From the NCBI RefSeq assembly GCF_027487935.1, contig NZ_JAIYCP010000024.1, positions 1 to 64,000 on the forward strand: a stretch of DNA of 64,000 bases, given 5' to 3'. The stretch's first letter is position 1; every line of letters starts with the position of its first letter. The position numbers and the translations under genes are program-made. The DNA comes from Brevundimonas sp. (GTDB lineage: Bacteria; Pseudomonadota; Alphaproteobacteria; Caulobacterales; Caulobacteraceae). Positions 1 through 8,926 of this stretch are shown here, in pieces. The notes below the pieces were generated by a model. The model was not told where the DNA came from. It saw only the letters and a program-made list of their open reading frames with translations, and ran no database searches.

Positions 1-335
1 ATGTCGGCGGGCTGTGGTCGAGCGATGAAGCCCGGGGGACGGATACTCCGGGGGTCCTCGCAGGGGTCGATGGATGGCTCCTGTTTGCTCGCCGCGCGCT
101 TCCCGCGCGGACCGCTGGCACCTGTCGCCATGTCCGCCGCGCGTCGGCGCCCGCAAGGGCGAAGGCGTGATCCGGTCAGGTCCGAACTCAGGGCCACTAC
201 CCGGAAGGCGCGTGGAAAACGGCTGCGCGGGGCGATCTGTCTCGTCGAAACGGTAAATCTACAACAGCACCGGGCGAGGCCCGGCCGCCCCGCGCCCTCC
301 CCAACCTCCGGCGACTCTCCGCCGGGGGCGACGAC
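1..335. other. No recognisable gene at left edge
   Basis: This stretch lies downstream of the leftward proline iminopeptidase gene. Open frames exist on both strands, but their translations are Arg/Pro/Gly-rich without any domain signature, and they run on antisense into the pip gene, which is typical of high-GC shadow frames. I see no tRNA, repeat or clear terminator in it. Confidence 0.5.
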
Positions 336-1331
336 TCACGTCCGGTCTTTGAAAACCTGGAGTCCTGCGGCCCAGTCCGTGGCCCGCACCAGACTGTCCA
401 CGATACCCGGCTCGCTCGAGGCGTGGCCGGCGTCCCGGATGATATCCAGCTTTGCCTCGGGCCAGGCCCGGTGCAGGGCCCAGGCGCTGGCGATCGGGGT
501 CACCACATCGAACCGGCCCTGGGCGATCCAGCAGGGAATGTGTTTGATCCGGCTGACGTTTTTGAGCAGCCAGCCCTCTTCGGGAAAGAAGCCGCCGTTC
601 ATGAAATACCAGCATTCGATCCGGGCGAAGGCGACGGCGAACTCGGGTTCGGCGAACTTTTCCGGTCGGGCGTCGGGGCCCTCGACACTGACCGTCTCGC
701 CCTCCCAGCTCGACCAGGCCACGGCACACCGCTCGCGCTCGGCCTTGTCGTCGCCGATCAGCCGCTTGTAGTAGGCCCCCATAAGGTCATGACGCTCGTC
801 TGCCGGGATGGGTGCGACGAACCGCTCCCAGGCGTCCGGGAAGATGTTCGAGGCCCCGTCCTGATAGAACCAGTGCAGCTCTGGCCGGGTCAGCAGGAAG
901 ATGCCCCGCAGCAGCAGGGCCGTGACCCGTTCGGGATGGGTGATGGCATAGGCCATAGCCAAGGTTGAACCCCAACTGCCGCCGAACACGACCCATTTGT
1001 CGATACCCAGCAGTTCGCGAAGGCGTTCGATGTCCTCGATCAGCGTCCAGGTCGTGTTGTCTTCCAGCGACGCATTCGGCCGGCTCTGGCCGCAGCCCCG
1101 CTGGTCAAACATGACGACCCGGTAGCGGGCCGGATCAAAATAGCGCCGCATGCCGGGATTGACCGCACCCCCGGGTCCGCCGTGCAGCACGACGACCGGA
1201 AGGCCCTGCGGATTGCCGGATTCCTCATAGTAGATCTCGTGTACGCCGTCGGTCGCCATGAAGCCTGAGGCATAGGGCTCGATCTCGCGGAACAGGTCGC
1301 GACGCGGGGCGTCGGGCGCGGGGAAGGCCAT
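336..1331 (-). CDS. pip: Proline iminopeptidase (alpha/beta hydrolase, family S33)
   Basis: Predicted cytoplasmic prolyl aminopeptidase that removes N-terminal proline from peptides. The 331-residue product has the usual family length and full alpha/beta hydrolase layout: oxyanion-hole HGGPGG at about residues 50-55, DQRGCGQS at 76-83, nucleophile elbow GGSWGS with Ser119, then Asp275 in GRFDVVTP and His303 in GHASSEP completing the triad. The start at 1331 gives the expected N-terminus before the first beta strand. A DUF423 gene lies 24 bp upstream on the same strand, so the two are probably co-transcribed. The family assignment is secure; the peptide substrates in this organism are inferred. 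Confidence 0.93.
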   Translation of the reverse strand: MAFPAPDAPRRDLFREIEPYASGFMATDGVHEIYYEESGNPQGLPVVVLHGGPGGAVNPGMRRYFDPARYRVVMFDQRGCGQSRPNASLEDNTTWTLIEDIERLRELLGIDKWVVFGGSWGSTLAMAYAITHPERVTALLLRGIFLLTRPELHWFYQDGASNIFPDAWERFVAPIPADERHDLMGAYYKRLIGDDKAERERCAVAWSSWEGETVSVEGPDARPEKFAEPEFAVAFARIECWYFMNGGFFPEEGWLLKNVSRIKHIPCWIAQGRFDVVTPIASAWALHRAWPEAKLDIIRDAGHASSEPGIVDSLVRATDWAAGLQVFKDRT

Positions 1332-1355
1332 GGGGGTGATCGGACTCTCTGCTCG

Positions 1356-1727
1356 TCAGGCGACTGTGGACGCCGACCGCAATGCGGCAACCAGCACCAA
1401 AAGCCAAGCCGCGATCATGAGCACGCCCCCGACCGGTGCGACGGCGCCCATGATCGGAAGGCCCAGCAGACCGATCGCTGCCAGGGACAGGCAAAAGACC
1501 ATGCCGCCCCCTGCCGCCAGCCAGCCTGCCAGGCCGACCAGCCGGCTGCGGCCCGGCCAGATCGCACAGACCAGCGCGAGGACGGCATGAACCATCTGGT
1601 AGTGGCCGCCGGTCGTCAGCAGGGCCTTGACCTCGGGAGCCGCCCCATGGGCTGCAAACGCCCCGATCAGGACGGCGAGGGCTCCATTCAGCGCCGCAAA
1701 GGCCGTCAGACTGCGAGTCGCGTTCAT
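1356..1727 (-). CDS. DUF423 family small membrane protein
   Basis: A 123-residue very hydrophobic protein with about four predicted membrane segments. The opening (ALNGALAVLIGAFAAHG, residues about 12-28) and the later GGHYQMVHAVLAL stretch are typical of the DUF423 (YgdD-like) family of inner-membrane proteins. No biochemical role is established for the family. It lies just upstream of and in the same direction as pip, and diverges from the MFS gene that begins about 50 bp away, so the short gap between the two starts probably carries both promoters. Confidence 0.88.
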   Translation of the reverse strand: MNATRSLTAFAALNGALAVLIGAFAAHGAAPEVKALLTTGGHYQMVHAVLALVCAIWPGRSRLVGLAGWLAAGGGMVFCLSLAAIGLLGLPIMGAVAPVGGVLMIAAWLLVLVAALRSASTVA

Positions 1728-1776
1728 GCCGCAGACGGTAGCCGACAGAATCCCGCGCGTCTGCTATGCGCCGACC

Positions 1777-2955
1777 ATGACCGCCGCCCAGCGCATGGCC
1801 CTGCAATATGTGTTGCTCTTCGGTGCCACAGGCGTGAGTCTCCCGTTTGCAGGCCTTTGGCTCAGCGCCCAGGGGCTGACCGGGGCCCAGGTCGGAGCCG
1901 TTCTGGCGGCACCGATGCTGGCGCGACTTGTCACCGGACCGCTGCTGGCGGTCTGGGCCGACGGCTTCCGGCTCAGGCGCACGCCGATCGCCCTGCTCGG
2001 TCTGGTCATGGCGCTGGGCTATGGCCTCGCGGGGCTCGCTGACGGTTTCGCCGCGCGCGCCGCCGGCTGGTTCATCGGCGCCACCGCCATGGGGGCGCTG
2101 GTGCCCCTGACGGATGTCATGACCCTGCGTCTGGCCTCCCGTCTCGGTTTCACCTTTGCCCTGCCCCGGGGCCTGGGCTCCACCGCCTTCGTCGTCGCCA
2201 ATATCGGCATGGGCGTGCTTCTGCTGGCGACACCGGTCGACGCCATCATTGTCTGGATCGTGGCCGCGTCCATCGCCTTCGCCGCCGCCGCTGTCCTGGC
2301 CTTGCCGCCGGAGCCCGTGGCGGACGGTGCGCCGCTGCTCGGCCGCGAGCGGTTCCGGGGACTGGGCCGCCTGCTCGTTGATCCGGTCTTCCTGATCACC
2401 ATATTCGCCGTCGGGGCCGTCCAGGCCGCCCATGCCTTCCAGTACGGCTTCTCCGCCCTTCTGTGGAAGGCGCAGGGCATCAGCGAGGCCGTGACCGGCC
2501 AGCTCTGGGCCTTCGGTGTCGTGGTCGAGATCGCGCTGATGTGGTTGTTCGAGCCCTGGCGTCGCCGGATCGGCATCGGGCCCTGGAGCCTGCTGATGGT
2601 CGGCTCGGCCGCGGCCATCCTGCGCTGGAGCGTCATGGCCCTGGCCCCGCCGCTCTGGCTGCTCTGGCCCCTGCAGGCGCTGCACGCCCTGACCTTCGCC
2701 GCGACCTTCCTCGCCGGGGTCCAGCTGGTCGAACGCCTCTCGCCTCGGGGCACCCACACCGCGGCACAGACGCTCAGCTCAGTCCTGTCCGCAGGTGTGT
2801 TGATCGGCCTCGCAACCGCCGTCTCGGGCCCGTTGTACGATCGCTTCGGTGCCGGCGGCTATTGGGCGATGGCGGCCCTCTCAGGGGCAGGCCTGCTGGC
2901 TGCCATCCCGCTACGCGGTCAGTTGGCGCGGGACCGGGGCAATGGCGACATGTGA
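1777..2955 (+). CDS. MFS transporter (MFS_1-like, HcaT/nucleoside-symporter type)
   Basis: Predicted 392-residue inner-membrane secondary transporter with about 12 membrane helices. The N-terminus (ALQYVLLFGATGVSLPFAG, LWLSAQGLTGAQVG) and helix 2-3 loop LVTGPLLAVWADGF match the MFS_1-like branch that includes the 3-phenylpropionate permease HcaT and related symporters. I chose the ATG at 1777 because the longer in-frame extension to 1627 runs antisense through the DUF423 gene and is Arg/Ala-rich, unlike a membrane protein N-terminus. The 3' end overlaps the convergent downstream gene by 37 bp. The substrate cannot be read from the sequence or the neighbours. Confidence 0.85.
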   Translation: MTAAQRMALQYVLLFGATGVSLPFAGLWLSAQGLTGAQVGAVLAAPMLARLVTGPLLAVWADGFRLRRTPIALLGLVMALGYGLAGLADGFAARAAGWFIGATAMGALVPLTDVMTLRLASRLGFTFALPRGLGSTAFVVANIGMGVLLLATPVDAIIVWIVAASIAFAAAAVLALPPEPVADGAPLLGRERFRGLGRLLVDPVFLITIFAVGAVQAAHAFQYGFSALLWKAQGISEAVTGQLWAFGVVVEIALMWLFEPWRRRIGIGPWSLLMVGSAAAILRWSVMALAPPLWLLWPLQALHALTFAATFLAGVQLVERLSPRGTHTAAQTLSSVLSAGVLIGLATAVSGPLYDRFGAGGYWAMAALSGAGLLAAIPLRGQLARDRGNGDM

Positions 2956-3515
2956 CGGGCCATGGCCTGGGCGGCGGCCTTGACCGCCCGCTGCACCGCT
3001 CCGTCTGTCTCATGCTCGGGCGCGCGCAGCAGCCCGATCGCCGGCGTGTCCGGCCCGTCCGGCAGGCCAGACAGGACGCGATACAGCAGATAACTGCCGG
3101 CATCCTCCTCGGACTCGGAACTCGCGGCCGCGGCCAGTCCGGCTTCGTTCAGCGCCCGGACAATCTCAGCGACAGGGGCGGTTGCCCGCGCCATTCCCGG
3201 CCCGAAGCCATCCAGCCGGCCGCCGTCCAGTGACCGGTTTTCTGCCCGGATCTGGAGTCGAAAGGCGTCACTGCGCCGCGTGCGTCCCACCAGCAGCAGG
3301 CCACGGCAGTTTCGGTCACTGAGATGGACGGAGAGGGTCGTTGCGAGGGCCTCGGGCTCGCCGGCAGCCACCGCAAGGGTCCGCGCGCCGACCGGACTCC
3401 ACGGCCTGCCCGACAGGTCCTCCACCGGATCCCAGCCGGCTTCATCAAGGTCCCAGGCGCAGATGACGAGCGCCGGCCGATAGTCCGGGGCGGCCTCATC
3501 CGATGGCTCAAGCAT
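2919..3515 (-). CDS. Pyroglutamyl-peptidase I-like protein, catalytic residues lost
   Basis: A 198-residue protein whose order of motifs follows the peptidase C15 (pyrrolidone-carboxylate peptidase) fold: GLLLVGRTR at 72-80 with a following strand ending in EN at 92-93, then EDAGSYLLYRVL at 137-148 matching the family's AG(T/S)(Y/F)xCNxxxY nucleophile region, and GLLRAP at 161-166 matching the family's FIHxP segment. In each place the catalytic residue is changed: the glutamate is Gln88, the cysteine is Leu144 and the histidine is Arg164. The alignment was made by eye, so homology is likely but not proven; if right, this is a pseudoenzyme. It overlaps the 3' end of the convergent MFS gene. 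Confidence 0.6.
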   Translation of the reverse strand: MLEPSDEAAPDYRPALVICAWDLDEAGWDPVEDLSGRPWSPVGARTLAVAAGEPEALATTLSVHLSDRNCRGLLLVGRTRRSDAFRLQIRAENRSLDGGRLDGFGPGMARATAPVAEIVRALNEAGLAAAASSESEEDAGSYLLYRVLSGLPDGPDTPAIGLLRAPEHETDGAVQRAVKAAAQAMARHMSPLPRSRAN

Positions 3516-3629
3516 GACCGGCCTGTGTATGACGGAAACGTGACAGTGACTGCTACGGTGTCGCTACCCACGGTCCGGCGTCAAGGCGCAATCACCGTCG
3601 GAGAGGTCAAGGAGCGTGAAATTCACGCT

Positions 3630-6143
3630 TCAGGCGAGATCGCCGACAGCAGCATCCAGCAGCATGAAGGCCCGTCCGCCCGCCGAAGTCAGGCGGCCCA
3701 GAATCCCGGCTCCGTCGTTTGCGGCGGCCCGGGTCGCAAGGTCGCGTGAGAAGCCACGAACAAAGGCCTCGGCGTCTGCGCGCAGATCCGGATCGGTGAG
3801 GACCCGACGCGAGACGCTTCGCACAGCCGCCGGTGCGACCCGACGAACAATCTGTCGTGCCCGATCCGGATCGCGCCCGGCCAATGCGTGTGCCGCTTCT
3901 TCGACCCGGGAGCGGGGCAGGAGGGCGTTGGGATCGACGCCCATCCGCCGGATCGCCGCCATGATCCGCTCTTCCAGCGCCTCCGACGACTCTGTGGGCA
4001 TGGCGGGCGTATCGAGATCCTGCGGGGGGGCACCGGGACCGTCGTCGACCAGATCATTCCAGTCCAGCCCGTCGCTGGCCAGGGTGTCCGCTCCTGCCAT
4101 GGGTTCCAGCTTGAGCCGTCCGCGAAGTCCCGACGGGCGCGGTTCGTCGCCTCTGGCCTTGGGCAAGCGCCCGGCATCGGAACCGGCGGGGTCTGTCCCG
4201 GTGGCCGGCACCGGCTCGCGCCGTCGCAGGACGGGTGCGTCGCCCGATACCACGCCCATGAGCCGGACCGCCTCGGTCAGCATGTCATAGTTGCGCCGCA
4301 CCCGCTCCTGGAAGCCGACATCGAGCGCCTCGGTGTCTGCGGCGGCCTTCCGCGAGGCAGCGGCCAGGGCGTCGAGGCCTTCCTCCACGGAGGCGCGGAC
4401 AGCCTCGACCCGCTTCTGGGTTTCCTCAGGCAGACGGGCCGCGCGTTCATCCAGGTCCCCGATCGTTTCATCGATACGGGTGAGGGCAGAGGTCATCCGC
4501 TCCACCGTCAGTTCGAGGCGCTCCAGCGCCCGGTCCCCGGCGACATCGACCAGCCCGGTAGTCTCGATGACAATCTTGCGAGCCGAGTCGATACGGGCGT
4601 CTGCCGCCTGGTCGGCTTTCTGGGCTGCGTCGAACAAGGCCTCGCCCAGGCGTTCGGCGCGAATCCGGGCCTGTTCAGCCGCATGACTCGCGGCCTCGCG
4701 GGACTCCTCGGCCGTTGCCTGCAGCGCGTTGAGAGCGGAGCGGGTTTCCTCGACCAGGACGTCCCGGGCCTCAGCGGCCAGGGCTTCAAACCGGTCCAGG
4801 GCCATTTTTGTCGCTGCGTCGAAGCCATCGGCTTCCCGTTGGGACATCTCGACAAGGGCCCTGAATTGGTCAGTTGCCGCCTCGACCAGATCCTTGATGC
4901 TTTCAGTCGTCCGGGAAGAGGTTGCGCCCAGTTCCCCCGCAGCGGACCGGGCCGCAGAAAGCTGTTCGCTAAGCTGCGCCCGCTGGCTCTCGACCTGGGC
5001 AGAGAAGTCTTCCTGATCGGTCCGCAGGGCATAGGCGGCGGTAACGAGGGCAGCACGCTGCTGGCCCAGGCCTTCTTCGACCGACTGGATCTGTTCGGTG
5101 ACCCCCGACCCCGCATTCTCCAGCCGCAAGGTCTGGCGCGCCAGGTCGTCGGCGGCGACCCGGGCAGCGTCCTGGGCTTCATTCGCGGCAGCGGCGAGGT
5201 CGGCAGCCCGGGCCGCGAGTGCAGCCTCCGCTTCCCGGAGCTGGGTTTGTGCGAGGTCGGAGGCGTCAACCACCATCCGGGACTGCCGCTCGACGGCCTC
5301 GATCACGCCGGACGCCTGGCTGTCCATACGCGTGGCCAGAACCTGCATTCTCTCGCGCTCATTGCCCAGCTGTTCAGCGAGGCGACGCGCGGTGCCGCCG
5401 GCCGTTTCTGCGGCCTCGTTCAGGCGGGTCGTTTCCTGAAACAAAGCCTCACGCAGCATGGCCATATCGTTGCGAGCCCGCTCGGCCGCCAGTGACGCCT
5501 GGTCAATCTCGTTACGCAGAGCGTGCAATACGTCTCCAGTTTGCCGGGCGGCCAGCGCGGTCGGGGCGATCAGGGCTTCTGAAAGCTCACGGGCGCGGCG
5601 GGTCTCGACGACCAGGCCAGAGCCCTGGCGAACCGCGTGGGCCAGCATTATGGCCATACCGGCCGGGGCCAATGCGATCAGTGCATAGACGGCGAGGCGA
5701 AGCGGCTCCAACTCGACGGCACCCGAACCCACCTCGAATGCAAGCCAGGCGGCAATCCCGCCGATCCAGAGCGCCGAGGCCACGCCGGCGACTACATAAG
5801 CATTGCGCCCGGACGGGGCGGAACCTTCGCGACCCGACTGCAGGGCCGGTGCAGGTGGAGACTGGTAGGTGACCGGGGTCGCGTCCGACGACACGGCGAG
5901 CTCGGGCAGAACTGCCTGCGCTGCGGCGCGTTCGGCCTCTGCCAGAGCCATTTCCCCGGCGCGACGTTGCTCATCCGCGAGACGCCTCCGCCGGCGTTCT
6001 GACATGGAACGTTCTGCGTATCCGGCTGGTGGGCGGTCCGGTGCAAAACCATCGTCGAAGGGCTCAACGCGCGGCTCGGGGACCATTGCCTCCGGCTCCG
6101 GTTCGGTCAGGTTCATGGCGGGCCGTTGACGGGGTGGTTTCAT
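3630..6143 (-). CDS. tipN: TipN-like polar coiled-coil membrane protein
   Basis: An 837-residue protein with the architecture of the Caulobacter birth-scar landmark TipN: an acidic, proline-rich N-terminus, two membrane helices at about 114-137 and 148-170, then some 450 residues of alanine/glutamate/arginine-rich coiled coil (about 180-640), a linker, and a conserved-looking C-terminal helical domain (about 700-837). TipN marks the new pole and orients the division plane and flagellum placement in Caulobacter. Length is close to the Caulobacter protein (just under 900 residues). A second possible start is Met10 at 6116; neither has a strong ribosome-binding site. The identification rests on architecture, the C-terminal domain and the Caulobacteraceae context, not on a search. 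Confidence 0.72.
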   Translation of the reverse strand: MKPPRQRPAMNLTEPEPEAMVPEPRVEPFDDGFAPDRPPAGYAERSMSERRRRRLADEQRRAGEMALAEAERAAAQAVLPELAVSSDATPVTYQSPPAPALQSGREGSAPSGRNAYVVAGVASALWIGGIAAWLAFEVGSGAVELEPLRLAVYALIALAPAGMAIMLAHAVRQGSGLVVETRRARELSEALIAPTALAARQTGDVLHALRNEIDQASLAAERARNDMAMLREALFQETTRLNEAAETAGGTARRLAEQLGNERERMQVLATRMDSQASGVIEAVERQSRMVVDASDLAQTQLREAEAALAARAADLAAAANEAQDAARVAADDLARQTLRLENAGSGVTEQIQSVEEGLGQQRAALVTAAYALRTDQEDFSAQVESQRAQLSEQLSAARSAAGELGATSSRTTESIKDLVEAATDQFRALVEMSQREADGFDAATKMALDRFEALAAEARDVLVEETRSALNALQATAEESREAASHAAEQARIRAERLGEALFDAAQKADQAADARIDSARKIVIETTGLVDVAGDRALERLELTVERMTSALTRIDETIGDLDERAARLPEETQKRVEAVRASVEEGLDALAAASRKAAADTEALDVGFQERVRRNYDMLTEAVRLMGVVSGDAPVLRRREPVPATGTDPAGSDAGRLPKARGDEPRPSGLRGRLKLEPMAGADTLASDGLDWNDLVDDGPGAPPQDLDTPAMPTESSEALEERIMAAIRRMGVDPNALLPRSRVEEAAHALAGRDPDRARQIVRRVAPAAVRSVSRRVLTDPDLRADAEAFVRGFSRDLATRAAANDGAGILGRLTSAGGRAFMLLDAAVGDLA

Positions 6144-6275
6144 GAAGAGGCGATCTCGTCACAGGACGCATCGATAGCGGACACGCAAGAGGACGTTGGG
6201 ACCCTAACGGGTCATTCGCGGCGCGCAAAGTCAGTGCTGAATGATTTCGGGGACAGCTGAGGCCCTGAAGGGAGG

Positions 6276-6464
6276 TCAGCAGTCCTGTTTGCGTTCGGTC
6301 GAAGCTGTAAGCGCCGGGACGGAAGGGCTTTCGCTGCAGTCCCGGACGCGATGGATTTCACGTTGAGGTGCTTGCCGTGGATCCAGGTCGACCCCGAACT
6401 GCGACAGGGCCGCGGCCGCAAGCATGGCGACGAACCCGGCGATAAACTCGATCAGCGCCTGCAT
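6276..6464 (-). CDS. Small single-pass membrane protein (62 aa), unknown
   Basis: I do not recognise a family. The start at 6464 is chosen because AGGGGAG lies seven bases upstream of this ATG, a near-perfect ribosome-binding site, whereas the longer frame starting at 6620 has no such site. The product opens with a hydrophobic helix (ALIEFIAGFVAMLAAAALS, about residues 3-21) followed by a polar tail with two cysteines, one of them the last residue. It sits alone between tipN and the divergent phospholipase D-type gene. It could be a small membrane regulator; nothing in the sequence says of what. Confidence 0.55.
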   Translation of the reverse strand: MQALIEFIAGFVAMLAAAALSQFGVDLDPRQAPQREIHRVRDCSESPSVPALTASTERKQDC

Positions 6465-6653
6465 CGCCGATCTCCCCTGTTCGAACGGCCCGACGTTTAT
6501 GCCCTCAAAACCGCGTTCGAACAATCCCGCGCCGCATGAACAAAGCGTCACCATTGACCGGGTGTAGCCGTGCATGGAACGGAAGTTGGGGGTGCCGCCG
6601 TTTTGGAAACCGGCGCGCATACCGCCGTCACGCGAATCGGCCAGACCTGCGGC

Positions 6654-8135
6654 ATGAATGAACCGGGCAAAGACCAGACCGCCAGCCTTCTGATCCCGGG
6701 CCGGAATTGCTGGCGGGTCGAGACAGCGGACCGTTTCGCGGTTCTCATGGAAAACTCGGCCTTTTTTGACGCCTTGCGATCAGCGCTGGGCAGGGCGCGC
6801 CGCTCGATTGTTATTCTGGGCTGGCAGTTCGATCCCCGAACGCGGCTGGACCCGGAGAGCGCCGACGACGATCCTCTGGCACAGATCGGGCACCAACTGC
6901 TGATGCTGGCGAAAGCCCGGCCGGAGCTGGATATCCGGCTACTGATCTGGAAATCGCCACTGCTGATCGCGGCATCGCAGGATTTCTATCCCCACAGGGC
7001 CCGGGCTTGGTTCAACAGGCGAATGGTCGAGTTCCGGCTCGATCCGCCGCCGGCCTTGGGTGCCTGTCACCACCAGAAGGTCATCATCATTGATGACGCC
7101 GTAGCCTTCTGTGGTGGTGGCGATATCTCCACCGATCGGTGGGATTCCGAGGAGCATCTGGACAGTGACCCACGTCGCTCCCAACCGTCCGGACTGATCC
7201 CGCCGCCCCGCCACGAGGTCATGGCAGTCCTCGACGGTCCCGCCGCGCGGGCGCTGGGCGATCTGGCGCGGGAACGCTGGTTCCGGGCCACCGGTGAGCG
7301 GATCCGTGTCGATGAAGCGGACGGCGATCCCTGGCCCGCCGGTGTGCAGCCTGATCTGCGCGGGGTGCCCGTCGGCATCGTCCGTACCGAGCCGTCGGCC
7401 GGCGGTCGTGCTGAGGTCCGGGAGAATGAGGCGCTTCACCTGGACGCCATCCGCCGGGCGAAACATCTCATCTATATGGAAAACCAGTATTTCACCTCGC
7501 CCGTCCTGGCCGCCGCACTGGCGGCCAGGCTCGCGGAGCAGGAGGGGCCTGAGGTCATACTGGTCTCGACCGGAACCAGTCCGAGCTGGTTCGACCGGAT
7601 CACTATGGATACGGCCCGTTCGGAGGTTCTGTTTCGACTGGAACAGGCTGACCGGCACAGTCGATTCTTCGCCTTCACGCCTCAAACCCGCGAGGGCGCG
7701 CGGATTATCGTGCACGCCAAGGTCTCGATCTATGATGACGCAATACTGCGCATCGGCTCGACGAATCTGAACAACCGCTCGTTCGGCTTCGACACCGAGT
7801 GCGATGTCGCCGCGGAACCCGCGGATGCGGCGGGCCGGGCGGCTATCCAACGGTTTCGTCATCGCACCATCGGGCACTGGATCGGCGTCCCAGGCGAGAC
7901 CTTCGGTGTGACTGAAGCCGATACAGGATCGGTAGGAGCCGCGATCCACCGCTTCGATACGGGCCGGATGAAGGTACTGGGCGCGACGCGGCCGTCACGA
8001 ACAGAGCGCATCATCGCTGAGTTCCAGCTGGGAGACCCGACCTCGACCCGGGACGCCTTCCGCCCCTGGAAACGGCGTAGCCGCTCGCATCGCAGCCTGC
8101 CGGCACCTAAAGAGCCTTTAGCTCGAAATCGATGA
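6654..8135 (+). CDS. Phospholipase D-type phosphodiesterase
   Basis: A 493-residue PLD-superfamily protein with two HxKxxxxD motifs: H140-Q-K142 to D147 (HQKVIIIDD) and H354-A-K356 to D361 (HAKVSIYDD), each followed by the usual GG(G)D/GSTNLNNRS segment. The order and spacing match the long bacterial/plant PLD class acting on phospholipid head groups (phosphatidylcholine or related), or a cardiolipin-synthase-like transphosphatidylation. The N-terminal RNCWRVETADRF and ILGWQFDPRTRL blocks are typical of this class, supporting the start at 6654 over 6570. No signal peptide is evident. The 3' end overlaps the convergent EEP gene by 29 bp. Confidence 0.88.
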   Translation: MNEPGKDQTASLLIPGRNCWRVETADRFAVLMENSAFFDALRSALGRARRSIVILGWQFDPRTRLDPESADDDPLAQIGHQLLMLAKARPELDIRLLIWKSPLLIAASQDFYPHRARAWFNRRMVEFRLDPPPALGACHHQKVIIIDDAVAFCGGGDISTDRWDSEEHLDSDPRRSQPSGLIPPPRHEVMAVLDGPAARALGDLARERWFRATGERIRVDEADGDPWPAGVQPDLRGVPVGIVRTEPSAGGRAEVRENEALHLDAIRRAKHLIYMENQYFTSPVLAAALAARLAEQEGPEVILVSTGTSPSWFDRITMDTARSEVLFRLEQADRHSRFFAFTPQTREGARIIVHAKVSIYDDAILRIGSTNLNNRSFGFDTECDVAAEPADAAGRAAIQRFRHRTIGHWIGVPGETFGVTEADTGSVGAAIHRFDTGRMKVLGATRPSRTERIIAEFQLGDPTSTRDAFRPWKRRSRSHRSLPAPKEPLARNR

Positions 8136-8919
8136 CCAGGGGCAGGTGGTCCGACGCCATGCGGGCGAGAGGTGAAAACGGCGCGCTCACCGCCGTGACC
8201 AACACCTCCGGGCTGGTGAAACAGTGGTCGATCCGGATGGCCGGAAAGCTGGACGGAAATGTCTTGATCGTAGGCTTCAGCCCCAGACTGCGCTGGCAGT
8301 CGGCCAGGTGTCGGGTGAGTGTCTGGTAAGGCCGCGTGACCGAGGTCGCGTTGAAGTCGCCGGTCAACAGCGTGGGCCCGACACAGTCCGGATGGCCCAG
8401 CCATTCTGGTCCCACCAGTGCGGCTGCCTGCAGGCGTTGTTCCCGGGGAACGAGGCCGAGGTGGGTGTTGATGACATTGACCCGGATGCCATCGAGGTCG
8501 ATCGCTGCCCACAGGGCACCGCGGGGCTCCAGCCCCGGTACGCCCCGGATGGTGGGGAGTGATCCGGACTTCACCAACCGCTCGGGCCTGAGGGTCAGGA
8601 CGGCGTCGCCATACTGTTCGGCCTCAACCTTCATCGCGGCGTTGAAATGGAAGGTCATGGCCAGGCCGTCAGCGATGGACCGGGCCTGGTCGACATGGCC
8701 GGTGCGGGCGCGGCCGACATCGAGCTCCTGGAGACAGACAATGTCCGGCTCATGCTCGGCGATGACACCCACGATCCGGGCCACATCGAGCTTGCGATCG
8801 ACGCCGACGCAGCGATGCACATTGTAGGTCAGCAGACGGGGCATGATGTCCTGAAAACGGGCCGGTCGGCCGTCCGGCCCATACCACGGGTAATGCGACA
8901 CCAAAGCGTCGCCGGACAT
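8107..8919 (-). CDS. Endonuclease/exonuclease/phosphatase (EEP) family hydrolase
   Basis: A 270-residue member of the DNase I-like metal-dependent phosphoesterase fold. Visible motifs are TYNVHRC (Asn near the metal site), CLQELD (metal-binding Glu), NTHLGL, LTGDFNA (Asp/Asn pair) and the C-terminal SDHLPLV (catalytic Asp-His). A second start, Met26 at 8844, has AGGA close upstream and would begin directly at the first beta strand, so the true N-terminus is uncertain. PLD-type and EEP-type genes are often neighbours and may act together on phospholipid head groups, but that is inference. It lies seven bases below the stop of the TPM gene and may belong to its operon. Confidence 0.87.
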   Translation of the reverse strand: MSGDALVSHYPWYGPDGRPARFQDIMPRLLTYNVHRCVGVDRKLDVARIVGVIAEHEPDIVCLQELDVGRARTGHVDQARSIADGLAMTFHFNAAMKVEAEQYGDAVLTLRPERLVKSGSLPTIRGVPGLEPRGALWAAIDLDGIRVNVINTHLGLVPREQRLQAAALVGPEWLGHPDCVGPTLLTGDFNATSVTRPYQTLTRHLADCQRSLGLKPTIKTFPSSFPAIRIDHCFTSPEVLVTAVSAPFSPLARMASDHLPLVIDFELKAL

Positions 8920-8926
8920 CCCGGGT

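Noticed and set aside
1..771. Rightward 256-residue open frame at the left edge
   Set aside because: It runs antisense through the 3' half of pip and its translation is Arg/Pro/Ser-rich with no domain; a shadow of high-GC coding sequence.
1225..2757. Leftward 510-residue open frame
   Set aside because: Antisense to the MFS and DUF423 genes; composition rich in Gly, Gln, Arg and Asp, typical of a reverse-frame shadow.
3614..3628. Small inverted repeat GCGTGA-AAT-TCACGC after tipN as a terminator
   Set aside because: The stem is only six base pairs and is not followed by a U-run on the leftward strand; too weak to call.
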